Source: Amphibalanus amphitrite (Eukaryota > Arthropoda > Thecostraca > Balanomorpha > Balanidae). From it: a stretch of DNA of 64,000 nt. This document shows, piece after piece, positions 49,305 through 60,047 of this stretch. Position 1 is the stretch's first letter. Every line of letters begins with the position of its first letter. The notes under the pieces are model-generated. The model worked only from the letters and a program-made list of their open reading frames with translations. It searched no databases and was not told where the DNA came from. A program made the position numbers and the translations under genes. The stretch spans positions 50,001 through 114,000 of the forward strand of contig NW_024883090.1 in assembly GCF_019059575.1 (NCBI RefSeq). The letters are read 5' to 3'.

Positions 49305-49759
49305 GTATATAATGGGGTCTGTTATTTGATTTGATTTTGTTAGGTGAAGATGGAGATGGCCTTGGAAATATGCGGAAGGCACTGTGACTATAAATAATGG
49401 AAGGTAGGTGTTGGTTATACTTTTCCTGAGATTTTGCCTGTGCGAGCACCAGGCTGGGTGAATTTGTGTTTTAGATCCTTTTCTGAATTATGTGGTTCAG
49501 TTGAGATTCAAATCAAAATAGGTAAAAGGTAACTAGGCAAAGGCCAAAGGTAGTTGATGTTTTGATTGATTTGTCTTGTAGTTGTGGTAATTATCCTACC
49601 AAGTATGTAGTCTGCTCTACCCCCAACGACCAGTTGACGAAGCATGGCAATTTCGACGAGATGTTGTCATCGTGGGGTTGTTCAGCTGGTGTGGGTTTGG
49701 TGCATTGCGGATTTGGCTTGGTGCAGCGCAGATTTAGTGTAGCGTGGTGCGAGTTTGGC
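49305..49759. other. No recognisable gene
   Basis: Between the transposon nest and the next MITE. Nothing supported. Confidence 0.4.
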
Positions 49760-49935
49760 CTGGGTGGTGTTTCACCGGTGATAGTGATAGCAGCACGCTG
49801 CTATTAGGTACATGTGTCAAATTAGGTTTCCATGGAGACATCAACAAGCCCCATTCACATTGCTCCAACACAACCACAAGTGTGACGTCAGCAGAATAGC
49901 AGCGTGCTGCTATCACCGGTGAAACACCACCCTGG
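49760..49935. mobile_element. Palindromic MITE, GGTGGTGTTTCACCGG ends
   Basis: Arms of about 48 bp starting CTGGGTGGTGTTTCACCGGT are inverted around a unique centre and contain AGCAGCACGCTGCTAT, itself palindromic. No open frame. Confidence 0.75.
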
Positions 49936-50308
49936 TGACGGACTTGACGGGGTGTCAATAAGGCTGGAGTCACCTTCAGCGCTAGCCAGTAAATGTGTAG
50001 ATAAAAGGAAGCTGAAATTTAAAAACAATCTAACCTTACCTAACCTTACCTATTGGCTATTAACATACTAACCTATACCCTACACCCTACCAACTGACGG
50101 TGATGCCAGCTTTACCATAAACCGTAGGTTGTAGTTAAGTAGGTAAGGTTAGGTCAGGTTAGATAATGGTTTCTTCTCTTAGACTAGGTAGGTATTTGAT
50201 TAGATTTAAAAGCAAATTTTGTGTAAATGTCTCAAGAACTGGAGAGTCTAGCGACTTCACAAATGGGTGGCATCATGTGAGATGCCTGCTATATGAATAC
50301 CAGAAATC

Positions 50309-50563
50309 CTTCTCTATGCCTCAACCCCCTGTTCTGGGCTGGGCAGACACTTTCATCCCATGTGGGAAGCTCCCCTAGGAGCATACACGGAGCCAGGTGC
50401 AGTGTCAGGGGCTGGGTGCCCTGTCCACTGGATTGGCTCAGCCCCAATGACTTGTACTAGGGTGCTTGCCCATACCAATAGCTCCCCCTAATTCCTATCA
50501 TTCCTCCAACTCTGTAGTCTTTTTGGGCCAAAACCTGAAAGAGCCCAACCCAACAAAACTTTA
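50309..50563 (-). repeat. Dispersed repeat family R, copy 1
   Basis: Reverse-orientation relative of copies at about 55497-55985 and 60384-60704. Shares CTCCCCCTAATTCCTATCAT, GGCTCAGCCC and AGCCCAACCCAACAAAAC. No coding capacity; class unknown. Confidence 0.75.
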
Positions 50564-51405
50564 AATTGATTTTGTAACTTGTGGCATAGTACTTAGTAAG
50601 TATTTTGCCAGTCTGGCAACATCCCATTACTGCCTTGACTGGCTTTCTTCTCTCTCATGCTGATCCTGTGTCACAGAGCCACATAGATGAGCAGCTACCC
50701 ATCGTAGGATGCACACTCAACCTCCTGCTAGTTTCTGAGCCAAGTCAGCTTGACAGAGGGGTCTGCTAATGCACAGCCACCTAGCCACTGCTAACAGATG
50801 CTGGCTGGGACAGACGCTCATCAAAGGTGTGCCACACGACATGGGCATTCTCGTTCTGCATCAAGCCTCAAGGTGCCTCGCATCAAGCCTCAAGGTGCCT
50901 CAGCCAAATGACAGTGAGAAATAAGGGTTGGAGTAAAAGAAGAGGACTGATTAGAAAATCCATTTACCACAATTTTATCACTGTGGACCATCGCGAATGC
51001 GTAGTGTAATATTAACCTAGCAGCCCAGCACGCTCAAAAGATCTTGGAAACTGGACCCCAGATCAGTAGATGCAGACATGCACATGCAGACGAAACACCA
51101 ACGCCATGCATGGGGCCCAATCTCACCATAGAAATGCCAAAGCATTTCTGTGGTGCCATTTTGTGGATGGCAGCATGGCTCAAGCCATGCTGCCATCCAC
51201 ATGACGTGCGGCCAGGTATCCATTATCAGACTAGATATGTGATATCTGAGTTTTTTTTTATAACACAGCCATTTGCAATCTTCTGTGGCGATGGAACTTT
51301 CTTAGCATAAAAGACCGCCGTTGTGTACCGTGCCTGTGGCCAGCTTAGTCGTTTCCATTGTATGCTTTGTGGTTTTTTAGTTCTGAGCATGTTATCTTTC
51401 AACAG
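50564..51405. other. No gene; 22-bp direct duplication and hairpin
   Basis: CATCAAGCCTCAAGGTGCCT is doubled in tandem at 50858-50900. The palindrome at 51163-51200 is listed separately. Confidence 0.45.
51163..51200. repeat. Perfect 18-bp-stem palindrome
   Basis: GTGGATGGCAGCATGGCT, a 2-nt CA centre, then the exact complement; one further base pair extends the stem. Confidence 0.95.
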
Positions 51406-51534
51406 GCTCGTTGCTGTCGGCGGTTCTGAAGTCAGCGGTTCGATCCAGCTGAAGGACGTCACCTGGCAGGAAGTTGCAGAGTGTGGTGGCCAGTATCAAG
51501 CCACATTGTCCAGAAACCATCACATTATCTCCAG
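51406..51534 (+). CDS. Candidate coding exon A, family unknown
   Basis: 129 nt between ATCTTTCAACAG and AG|GTCAGT. Reads LVAVGGSEVSGSIQLKDVTW then QEVAECGG, protein-like with strand-forming alternation and one Cys. Starts one base into a codon and ends two bases into a codon. Could be part of an extracellular beta domain; no firm match. Confidence 0.4.
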
Positions 51535-51697
51535 GTCAGTAATTGTGTGAACCGGGGGGGGGGGGGGGGGCGCAGCTGCGCCTTGGTCACCACTGTGTCG
51601 AGTTGTGGACGCCCATGGGCCACTGTGTCGAGTTGTGATAGGAAAATCCTGCGAAATTCCTCCCACTTCCCCGTAGGTCTTTGCTGCTTTAACACAG

Positions 51698-51751
51698 GTG
51701 TCCAGTCCGTGTCGGTGAGCTGCCAGTTGAACTGGTCAGGATCGACCCGCT
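51698..51751 (+). CDS. Candidate coding exon B
   Basis: After TTTAACACAG, 54 nt to a consensus GTAAGC donor. Joined to exon A its frame reads CPVRVGELPVELVRIDP. The short length lowers confidence. Confidence 0.3.
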
Positions 51752-52114
51752 GTAAGCACCGGCGTTGAACCGTCGGGCCGGTCGCCGCACGCCACCAAAC
51801 CGCAGCCCCACGCGGGTAATAATCGGGCTTGGACTTCTTGGATGAGATGTTTATGCACAGGCTAATGTACTGTAATTATGACTGAGTGTGCGACAGAAGA
51901 CGTTGTGACTATGAGTCATACTCGCCGTGGCTGGTATTTGATGACCGTCGTGACCTGTGACGGTCGCCGTGACTGCTGTGTGACGATCACCGTGACTGTA
52001 ATGTGACGGTCGCCGTGGCTGGTACGTGATGTTCTCAGTAACTGTTTATATAACGGCCGTCGCGACTGAAAGGTGACGACGTGACGTGACGTGACGCGAC
52101 TCGCTCTGTTACAG

Positions 52115-52265
52115 GTCACTAGTCGCCGGTGCTCGAGCTGACGGCGTCGTTCAAGGGCTCCACGGTGACAAGCGCCGTCACCGTTGCCGCCGCCGCCGAG
52201 ACCATCCGACTCCTGGGCCCTGTTTCACGGCAGCGTACTGCAGCGCGCTACGCAGCGCTGCTGTG
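52115..52265 (+). CDS. Candidate coding exon C, frame unresolved
   Basis: After TCTGTTACAG a GC-rich stretch is open in two frames. The most protein-like reads VLELTASFKGSTVTSAVTVA but needs an acceptor at 52122 and phase 0, which exon B does not supply. The frame exon B supplies is open but Arg-rich. One of the two exon calls is probably wrong. Confidence 0.25.
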
Positions 52266-53234
52266 CTAGTGCGGCGATTGAGACGAATTCGGCTCGACGC
52301 TCCAGCGTTGCGAAACACCCGTGTCTATGAAGGATACGCCGATACGTGCCCCAGCTTCAAGCCCTTCCCTCCCCCCCCCCCCGTCCCGTCCCATCCCAAC
52401 GGTGTTGGCCGAGATTGGGGTTTGGTATTTTAACGGGCTCTCCGATGACGTCCCGCAATTTGTGTTATGTAATTTGACGATTATGTCGTAGTCTCATTCT
52501 GTCTCGATATGCTAATAAATGATAAATGGGACGGAGGTTGGAAGTAAGGTGTGAGTGGCTGTAACCGGCAGGTTTTGGCGAGCGCGATATTAGTTATCGT
52601 GAGCGCGCCAGCTGCAATCAATCGCGCGCTTCTGGCGAGAAAATACTTGCTCTGGAACCTAGAAGTTTGTCGTGAAATCTATGTACCTTTGGATTGAATT
52701 ATTAGGACATAATGTACTTTCGGTGTCCAGCACTGCAGCTCTGGAAACAGAAATATGGATGTTGGCTGTTTGATTTAGCAAGGGCTAACAATCCGCGTCA
52801 AGAATCAAAAGCTGTATGTGTTCGGACGCGCATTCACCGGCAAACACCTCGGCTCAGCTGATTAGTATATTTACAGTGATCGTACGGTACACGTTAATTC
52901 AGTTAACAACTCTGTGCTGGTTCCCCGTGCCTTCCGGCCTCTTGTCCTCCGCCGCCTCAAGCCCCCGTGCTGAGCCACCCGCTCAGCCCCGAGCCCCTCT
53001 CGCCGAGCGCACCGCTCAGCGACTGCCCGCCGCAGTGATGCCATCCACATTTTTGCTCCATCCCAAGATCTCGACCAGAATTTCCCAAGATTCTCGTCTC
53101 AAATCCCAAGACTACCCATCGAATATCCTTAGGAGTACCCCAAGTAAATCCATAGCTTATTTTGGACATATTAGTGTGTTTAGTATTCAACTTTCTCTTC
53201 TTCGGGTCCACCCTTGTCCTTATTGGCGTATATA

Positions 53235-54590
53235 CAGGGTGTCCCATAAGTTCGTTCTCACCTAAATTTTACGCTTTTAGGCTCTCTTGCTTAAAGGCAC
53301 GCTGAAATTGGTTCGTAACTGAGCTTACGTGGTTGCCATGGCTGGTAGAAATATGCTCCACAGTAGCTAATTTCTGTAGACAAAATAGTTTTTGCTATAG
53401 AGCCCGCTTCCTACAGAGACGGCTAACGCCGCAACATAGAGGTCTCCGATACGGGTACGTCTCAGTATTTAGTCAGCACGTGACCATTTGCGATGATTGA
53501 GGGTGATTGAGGCCTACCAGTCTGTAGCCAATGTCCATCGCTAACTGGACGCACAGTCAGCAAGTGACACCGATGATTTGTCGGGAGTCAGTCACTGCAA
53601 GTTTATCCTCTTTCCAGTCAGCCCTCAGGAGTGAGCCAAGTGGCCAAAACTGTGTGGCGCCAAAGTGGCCATCAAAAAGGTCAAAGGGTTACAAAGTTTG
53701 TAAGCAGACTTTTCAGGATGGATTACCAGCTGTCTAAGAGTGTTCTTTCGGGGTACATAACTCAAGGTGACTTAAGCTTTGCTTACCGGAGGACTCAAAA
53801 CAGTCAAAAACGTCTTAAAATGGCCAAACATGAGTTTCGTTATGCCTGAGGCTAAACAAAACAGAGGGCTGATGACATCAACTAGGTCATCAGGACTAAC
53901 TAGTCCACGTTCGAAAGGAAACACCCGTCCAAACCCGAAAACAACCCCATAAGGGCGAAGGAGGAGGCCTCCGTTTCGTCCCGTTATGTTCCTATGCAAA
54001 AGGTCAGGGTCACTGTGTTGTGGGATTATAGGCGTTCTGGAGTTGACCAAGTTGCAAGTGGCAACCCAGAAACAGTTTTGGGAAGCAGAATGCTTTTCCA
54101 AGAACATCTAGGAGGAGTTTCAGCCCTCAAGCTGAACTCGAACCGCGAGTATGAACATATTTATAGAGGAGAAAATGGCATCCGGAAGGTCGTAGGCCCA
54201 TCTTCAGGCAAGACAGTGCATCAGTGCACAGGTCAAGCAAAGCTTAAAAGCGGTGCAAGGAGACTGTGGCAGGCATTTGTGGCAAGATCACATGCCAGGC
54301 ACCTCATTGGATCAAAATTTCATAAAAATTTGTTGGTTATGCTGAAATTGAGGCTCGTCGAAGCGTAGCGCTGTTCCAGCCTCGAGGAGCTCACGGCGCA
54401 TGTCAAGCCAGTCTGGGTTAACTTTAAGCCTACTATGCAGCCAAACATGCCGGTTGGCATGCTGCAGCATGTATTCATGTGTTTGCCTATTAAATGAGGA
54501 GCCTATTGAGGGGTCATAAATATATTAAAACGCAATGTACTCTGTTTCACATGCAAACATAATGTGAGAACGAACTTATGGGACACCCTG
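53235..54590 (+). mobile_element. mariner/Tc1-type element, copy 2 (1356 bp)
   Basis: Perfect 27-bp inverted ends and TA on both sides (53233-53234; 54591-54592). Frames on + between 53631 and 54368 are interrupted by stops; the last part (SSLEELTAHVKPVWVNF) resembles the C-terminal tail of mariner transposases. No intact transposase. Confidence 0.88.
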
Positions 54591-54607
54591 TACAGCAGCT
54601 AATGTAC

Positions 54608-55015
54608 CTAGAGGCCGGGGGGAGGGGGAGGGGGTCGATCGGACTCCTACAGCTGATCGGTTCCTGACCGAGTATAAGAGCTTCACGAAAAATGAAGATG
54701 CTGGCCTAGACAACATGAAGCCGGTGGTATCTGATATTATGGTCAGGTCATTCGTCGACCGTCAATGGTGGGTCAAGGACTTAAAACACATAGTCCGAAT
54801 CTGTTAGAACTTCTTGGAAACGAAGTCTGTGGCATTTTGGATTTATTTCAAAATTTGTCTCGTGACACATTTGGAGAAGCTAGGGTCAGGTGAGGTCAGG
54901 CTGATTTTAAGTGTTTTCCACCACTGAGTTTTGAAATATGGGCTCCAAAACAAGCTCTTAAAAGCTTATGTGAATCCTGAAATCGAAAAGCCTATGCTGT
55001 GAATCTGCGCGTAAG
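54608..55015. mobile_element. AGGTCA-rich element, truncated member 7
   Basis: Starts in a G-run (GGCCGGGGGGAGGGGG, then GGTCGATCGGACTCC) like the tips of other members and follows member 1's left half (GTGACTAGAGGAAG-like, GGTCAGGTCATTCG, CTGTTAGAACTTC). TTAA ends are missing. Confidence 0.6.
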
Positions 55016-55141
55016 CCAGTGCCCGCTGGGGCCCATGAATTTTCAAGCCGGCGATGGCGAGGGGGTCTAAACGAGGACCTAACTCGTCCCCTGGACTATA
55101 TAGTTACAAGACGTCAGCAGTGTTGTGAAGGTCGCAATATT

Positions 55142-55325
55142 ACCCCAGTAAACATGACGACGTCGGCCCGACATCGGCTGGACGTCGGATATGCCCGCAT
55201 GTTCCGACGTCCAGCCGAAGTCCAGCCGACGTCGAGCCGACGTCGGGCCGCGATCGTTTGCCGAGGTTGACGAGATCGTTCGTCGTTGGACCGACGGGGC
55301 CGACGTCGGCATGTTTATTGGGACA
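55142..55325. repeat. GACGTCGG palindromic array, copy 1
   Basis: Begins CCCAGTAAACATGACGACGT and ends CCGACGTCGGCATGTTTATTGGG in inverted relation. The interior is almost entirely GACGTC-CGG and TCGGCTGGAC motifs in both directions. A relative is at 56042-56303. Confidence 0.8.
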
Positions 55326-55487
55326 ACGCGCCAAAAATATCAACCGGCGGCGGGATTCGAGCCCCCCAGTCGCCGACGTCGGCATGTTTATTGGGACAAC
55401 ACGCCAAAAGAATCAGCCGGCGATGGGATTCGAACCCCGTGTCATTCGAACGCGAGGTTAGTGCGCTAACCACTACACCACGCAGCC
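55326..55487 (-). mobile_element. tRNA-like SINE head with duplicated body
   Basis: On -, GGCTGCGTGGTGTAGTGGTT (A box) and GGGTTCGAATCCC (B box) start at 55487. The body ATTCTTTTGGCGTGTTGTCC runs to the GACGTCGGC motif, and a second partial copy of B-box-plus-body (to about 55326) follows. It is fused to the GACGTC element. Not a functional tRNA gene: only the A and B box parts are tRNA-like. Confidence 0.65.
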
Positions 55488-55496
55488 AACTAATGA

Positions 55497-55985
55497 ATTT
55501 GGTTTGTTTTGTTGGGTTATGCCCTTTCGGTCTGACAAGACCATTTCAGAGCCAGAAGGATGAGAGGATGGAGACATCTGACATTGGTCTTCTTGGCGAG
55601 CACCCTGGGTCCAGTTCATATAGAGTCCCTGGTCCCATTGCTGTTACGTGACACTTATTGGAAAGGGCGACCCCACAATGGATTCATATAGCCCCTCTTA
55701 ACACACCTGCACCAACGTTTCCCAAAGTGTCCCTTTGATAAGTGGCACTTTGGCAAAGTGACACTTGCCGACTGGCCTTTCTATATGAACTGGACCCGGC
55801 CCTGGTGAGTTGCCGGGGCTGAGCCTGACCAAAGGATAGGCCGAGCAGCCCCCAAGCACTCACCGCACCCGGCTACGGGCGAGCTCGGCTTACGGGCAAT
55901 CCCAAATGGGATAAAGTTTCCCGTCCAGTCCGGATCAGGGGGTTGCGGCGTGGAGGAAGATTTGAGTCTCCTGAGGATATTTTGA
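55497..55985 (+). repeat. Dispersed repeat R, copy 2, split by a MITE
   Basis: Matches copies 1 and 3 before 55606 and after 55800. The middle is an inserted MITE. Confidence 0.75.
55607..55797. mobile_element. MITE with GGGTCCAGTTCATATAGA ends
   Basis: Starts GGGTCCAGTTCATATAGA and ends TCTATATGAACTGGACCC. The unsplit copy of repeat R at 60384-60704 shows the empty site; CCCT is repeated at the two edges. Confidence 0.8.
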
Positions 55986-56041
55986 ATACAGAAGCTCTTA
56001 ATGAAACATTAAACATGTATTTTATATTATTTTAACGGTCA

Positions 56042-56303
56042 AAAAAGCGGCCGATGTCGGTCCGACGTCGCCCCGACGTCGGCCCGACGTCGGCTGGACC
56101 TCAGCAATTGATCTCGGTCCGACGTCGGCCCAACGTCGGCTGGACCTCGGCTGGACGTCGGAACATGCGGGCATATCCGACATCCAGCCGACGTCGTGCC
56201 GAGGTTGGACCGACGTCGGGCCGACGTCGGCATGCCGATGCCGAGTTGCCGACGTCACCCCGACGTCGGCCGACGTCGGGCCGACGTCGGCATGTTTACT
56301 GGG
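56042..56303. repeat. GACGTCGG palindromic array, copy 2
   Basis: Dense GACGTCGG/CCGACGTC motifs ending GACGTCGGCATGTTTACTGGG, the same end as copy 1. Frames across it are spurious. Confidence 0.8.
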
Positions 56304-56517
56304 TACGCTTTGATTATTTTTGGTCCAGCAGAGCCCAGAGGTCAGGTGACCAGACACTTTTCCGAGGTCAAAGACAAATTGCCCTTATTTTGGTTCGCGG
56401 TCAACGGATAAGCCTCCATAGAGCAAAACCGTAAAATGAAACGCTTTGTGCGGGAGCCGCTTTCTGAAATATTTTTTAGGCATAATGTTTGTAAAAGCTT
56501 TTCATAGCCACCCAACA

Positions 56518-56686
56518 TCATGGACGCCGGTGAAACAGGGCGCCGGAGGGCATATTAGTCACGTGACATTTGTAGCTTCTCTCCCTTCGTGTGCCTTCTA
56601 CAATCTACATGCTAAACGTCACGTGTAAATTTCACGAACCTTGATCAAATCACCCCAGGCGCCCTGTTTTCACCGTCGTCCATCAT
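56518..56686. mobile_element. MITE of the GAAAACAGGGCGCC family, copy 3
   Basis: Longest ends of the three: CATCATGGACGCCGGTGAAA and its near complement before ATCATG, with AGGGCGCC next to them. CACGTGA occurs inside. Confidence 0.75.
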
Positions 56687-57074
56687 GCCGCCAAACCACC
56701 CATCCCCGTTGATAGGTAGTTGGAAATTAAACAAATGAGCGCCAGTTGCGAACAGAGACTGAAAGCTGCTACTATACCCATAACAAGTAATGGTACAAAA
56801 ATAATCCTGCGATCTCGGGAAGATAATGCCGGCTAGAAACATCGCAAGCTTCGTCCGTTACTTCAATATGTTTGATTAACCGTCCGTAGTGCAAATCCAT
56901 CCTAAATCTATTATCGACCAAGGAAAAAGCATTCGACAGCATGAGAAGACAAAGTGAAATCAGCTTCTGCCAGATCCCAAGATATGCAGTGCAAATCACA
57001 AGATCCCAATGTTAATGTTCAAATCCCAAGATCTTGGGACAAATCCCAAGGAATGGCATCGCTGGCCCGCCGCC

Positions 57075-57234
57075 GGCGATGCACCGCGTTATATAGGGGG
57101 GCTGGGCGCCCGCCGACCAATCAGCGGCCCCCCGCGCCACCGACGTCATCACCGCCGGCAGAGCTGCAGGTTTGGCGGCCGGCGCCCGCCGCCAGCCGCC
57201 GGCCGGCCGGGCGGCCGTGCGTCGCTCCCCAACA
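57075..57234 (-). promoter_or_regulatory. LTR U3 promoter (CCAAT, CRE-like, TATA)
   Basis: On -, CTGATTGGTCGG (inverted CCAAT), TGACGTCGG and CCCCCTATATAACGCGG lie in order, the TATA box being the only one in the LTR. The second copy is at 63811-63950 with its TATA split. Confidence 0.7.
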
Positions 57235-57254
57235 CACACCCCCCCCCTACACAC
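57235..57254 (-). promoter_or_regulatory. Polypurine tract of the LTR element
   Basis: On -, TAGGGGGGGGTGTG lies immediately before the TGTTGGGG start of the 3' LTR, as expected for plus-strand priming. Confidence 0.7.
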
Positions 57255-57315
57255 AGGAGAGGAGCACGGCCGCTCACTCACGCACATACACTATAGCGCT
57301 CACAATGCACGCGGT

Positions 57316-58833
57316 TCACGGACCCCGCCTGATACTGTACCGGGGGCGGTTGAGACGCCCGTACGTCGTTCGGTACGGCGCAGGCGGACCGAGGGCGGCA
57401 GGGGGCGGTTCGGGTCCCGCGCCGCGATCTGGGCGATGCTGCGCGCACCATTTAGCGGTCGGTGGTCTCACTCTGCCACCAGGTACGCGCTCGAGGGGAC
57501 GTGTGACCAGTTCCGTCTGTGTCGGGACTCTTGGCGGCGGTGCGATCTTGTTCCGCCTCTGGCAGAGGGTACACGCCCTGCAGTGCTCCTTGATGTCTTT
57601 GTACATCCCGGGCCACACGAAGTTTTGCTTCACCCCTAGCGTGGTGTGGCGGTGTCCCATGTGCCCGCTCGTCGGCGGCTCGTGTGCAAGCTGCATCACG
57701 TGGGTGCGCAGGGAAGGCGGCACCGCTGCCCTGAACCCACTCGCCGTGGTAATGCCGACGAGGTCGTCCACCACCTGAACCTGGTGAGCTCCTGGTCCTA
57801 AGACCTTGCCCCACTCTCCCAGCATCAAGCTGTCGGGGGACGTCTGATGGCTGAAGCACCGTCGGGCGTAGTTGAGCGGTGGGCTCTCGTCTTGCGCCCT
57901 ACGCATGTCGCCCCGCTCCACCGAGCTGGTGTCGCCTGCGTCGCCGTCGGCACCTGGACGGCTGCTGGCCTGTGCGCCTCTGCCCGCCACCAGTAGTGCT
58001 TCGCTGGCCGAGTCGACCTCACTGCTGGCCTGGACGGTCAGCCTGTCTGTTTGGCCTGCGTTGCCGCTGCTGGGCGACCCGCCCTCGCAGCGGCCCGCGC
58101 TCTCCGGCTCTGGTTCATTTGAGGTCACCATGACCTCGACGTAGCCGCTGCTGGGCTGCCCGCCCCCGCAGCGACTCGTCCCGGACCCGTGGGGCTCGAC
58201 GGGGACCCCACATGGGGTCGCTTGGGTCGAACCGTGTCGTTGTCGGTTGAACCCTGCCGACTGGAAGACGGCGCGAGCAGTGCACATCACTAGAGCCACT
58301 GCCCGCTCGCAGGCCTGTGCGCAGCGCCTTGCCAGACCCGCGTTCTCGACCCCCGAACGTTCGCAGCGCCTGGACCCCTGCAGCCTCACCTCCGCGTGGC
58401 TCGGTAGGGGGAGTGTCAGGCTCCCGAGCCTGATCACCCCGTTCCCGTCGTCGATGACCGTCTTCTCGCGGCAGCAGAAGTCTCTTCCGAGCACAATGTC
58501 GTACAGCAGGCCCCCAACTATTTCCACCTCTGGACAGACGAATGCCTTCTGCTGTATCTCGAGCCCCAAATTGTGCACCACGCCTAGCATCTGTAGCTCG
58601 TTACCTCCGGCCCCCCTTGCGGGCCGCGTGCTTGGTGAGGACTGGAGGTGCAAACTTCCCCTGATCGTGTCCCAGAAATCCCCCCTTATCATGGAAAAGT
58701 CGGCCCCGGTATCCACCAGAGCCCAAGCCTGGTGACCTGCGACCCGCACCTCTACGGCTGACGCCGTCAACCCCGTACTGTGGGACTCTGATGGATTACG
58801 TACCGGCACTGGTCCCGTCGCACCGGTACTCAC
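57316..58833 (-). pseudogene. Protease joined to integrase zinc-binding region, RT absent
   Basis: A continuous frame of 505 codons. Near its start is the retropepsin active site (ALVDTGADFSMI) and flap-to-helix partner (IVLGRDF). After about 190 residues of Ser/Gly-rich linker come the integrase HHCC elements (HEPPTSGHMGH, then CRACTLCQ) preceded by LGVKQNFVWPGMYKDIKEH. Reverse transcriptase and RNase H are missing, and the sequence leaves the family before the catalytic DDE core. The frame is open across the deletion. Positions upstream of 58833 also remain open, so the true start is not fixed. On + several antisense frames are shadows. Confidence 0.8.
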
Positions 58834-59318
58834 TCGTTTCCCTGTGGCTGACCCACCGCAGCTACGTGAGTGCCCCTATGCATGAGCGCGGGATCGGGAG
58901 GGCACGCTTGTCCCTGACGTGTGGGCTGCCCCGCAGCGGGTGTGCCGTAGGGGGCAGGTGGGTAATCCACCCTCCGCTGCCCTTCACGGTCGCACCCCGC
59001 TGCCTGTGCATCTCCCCGCTGCCAGTGTCCCGTGTGTGTGGCGGGGCCCTCCATCGACGGGATATCAGGCGTGCCTATGGCTGCAGTCGCGGGGGCAGGC
59101 GGGCACCCCGCCCATCGCTGTCCCCCACGGCTGCACCCGGGACAGAACGGCGCCCATCCGCCGGCCTCCTCAGGCGGACCACGGGGGCGTTCCGCCCACT
59201 CCAGGCCCGCCTGCTGGTAACCGGGTGGAAAGGGCCGCCCCGCCCGCTCGTTGGCCTGCGCCTGCCGCGCCGGACAGTTGCGGATCAGGTGGTCCGGGCT
59301 ATTGCAATGGAAACAGCG

Positions 59319-60047
59319 TCACCCCGGGCCCTGCCTGTTCGGGTTCGGTCGCCCTCGTTGGGGGTTCCTCGCCCCCGCCCCGTGCCCCGTTGTGTCAAGG
59401 CGCTGCAGGGCGCGCTGCAGGTCCCCTATGCCCCTCTCCAGCGCGTCTAGGCGATCTGTGCCCGGCGCGTCCCGGTCTCGGACTGCCAACGCCTCACCGC
59501 TCTCGTTGGGAGGGCGCATCGCTCGGAGTGCGTCCTGCTGTTGTTGGAATTTAGCGGCGACATCCATGGCCTCCATGAGGCTGGCCGGGTCCTTTGTCAG
59601 CACCCGCATCCGCAGCTGTTCGTCGCGGAGGCCGCACACGAAGCGGCTGACGATAGTCGCCTCCACGGACGGGTCACCGGCTGCCGCCCCCGGGTACGCC
59701 TCCCGGCTGGCCTGGCGCACCCTGTCCGCGAAGTCGCGAGTCGCCTCGCCGGGCTGCTGTCGGATGCTCGCCAGTTCAGCTTGTGCCTGCATTGCGTTCT
59801 TTGCCGTGCCGAAACGGGCTTCCAGTGCGGCTACCGTTTGTTGCAGGTTGCCTTGGATGTCGTCCGACAGCGAGGCGAAGTAATCCAGAGCGCTGCCTTG
59901 CAGAAGGCTGAGTAGGCTCTGCAGCCTTTTTTCTTCCGAGAAGGCGACCGTCTTTGCCCGGAATCGTCGGTACCATCGACCCCATGCCTGTTTGCTCTCC
60001 CCCGTGAAATTTTCAAAGTTGGTCAAGAGTAGAAATTCTCTCTCCAT
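59319..60047 (-). pseudogene. gag with premature stop before its zinc knuckle
   Basis: 242 codons from ATG at 60047 encode a capsid-type domain (SKQAWGRWYRRFRAKT, FASLSDDIQGNLQQTVAALE, FGTAKNAMQA) typical of Ty3-type gag, then a Pro/Asn/Gly-rich tail. A TGA (59319-59321) ends it; in the same frame directly after lies CFHCNSPDHLIRNC, a CCHC knuckle. A CGA-to-TGA change would explain the stop. Confidence 0.82.

Larger units (their letters stand above)
53033..57064. mobile_element. hAT-type composite element, TSD GCCCGCCG
   Basis: Starts CAGTGATGCCATCC and ends GGAATGGCATCGCTG, with perfect 8-bp duplication GCCCGCCG at 53025-53032 and 57065-57072. Subterminal AAATCCCAAG motifs repeat on both sides. 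It carries a mariner, part of an AGGTCA element, GACGTC arrays, a tRNA-like sequence, repeat R and two MITEs. No hAT transposase was recognised. Confidence 0.85.
52819..57234 (-). repeat. 3' LTR, split by a 4-kb hAT-type element
   Basis: Two pieces, 52819-53032 and 57065-57234 (plus one copy of the 8-bp TSD), separated by the element 53033-57064. The U3 piece has CCAAT, CRE-like and TATA boxes. Confidence 0.88.

Noticed and set aside
52819..53034. Reading this piece as a complete 216-bp solo LTR
   Set aside because: No target duplication fits those limits; the 8-bp GCCCGCCG repeats, PPT position and TATG repeats show it is the outer part of a split 3' LTR.
53994..54368. 124-codon frame in mariner copy 2 as a host gene
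   Set aside because: A mirrored relative exists in mariner copy 1 (20889-21242), so it is transposon sequence, and neither is intact.
55398..55487. Functional tRNA gene on -
   Set aside because: Acceptor arm does not pair convincingly and the B-box part is duplicated with a repeat body.
56954..59883. Long GC-rich frames on + (up to 274 codons)
   Set aside because: Antisense to gag and protease-integrase frames of the LTR element or within its LTR.
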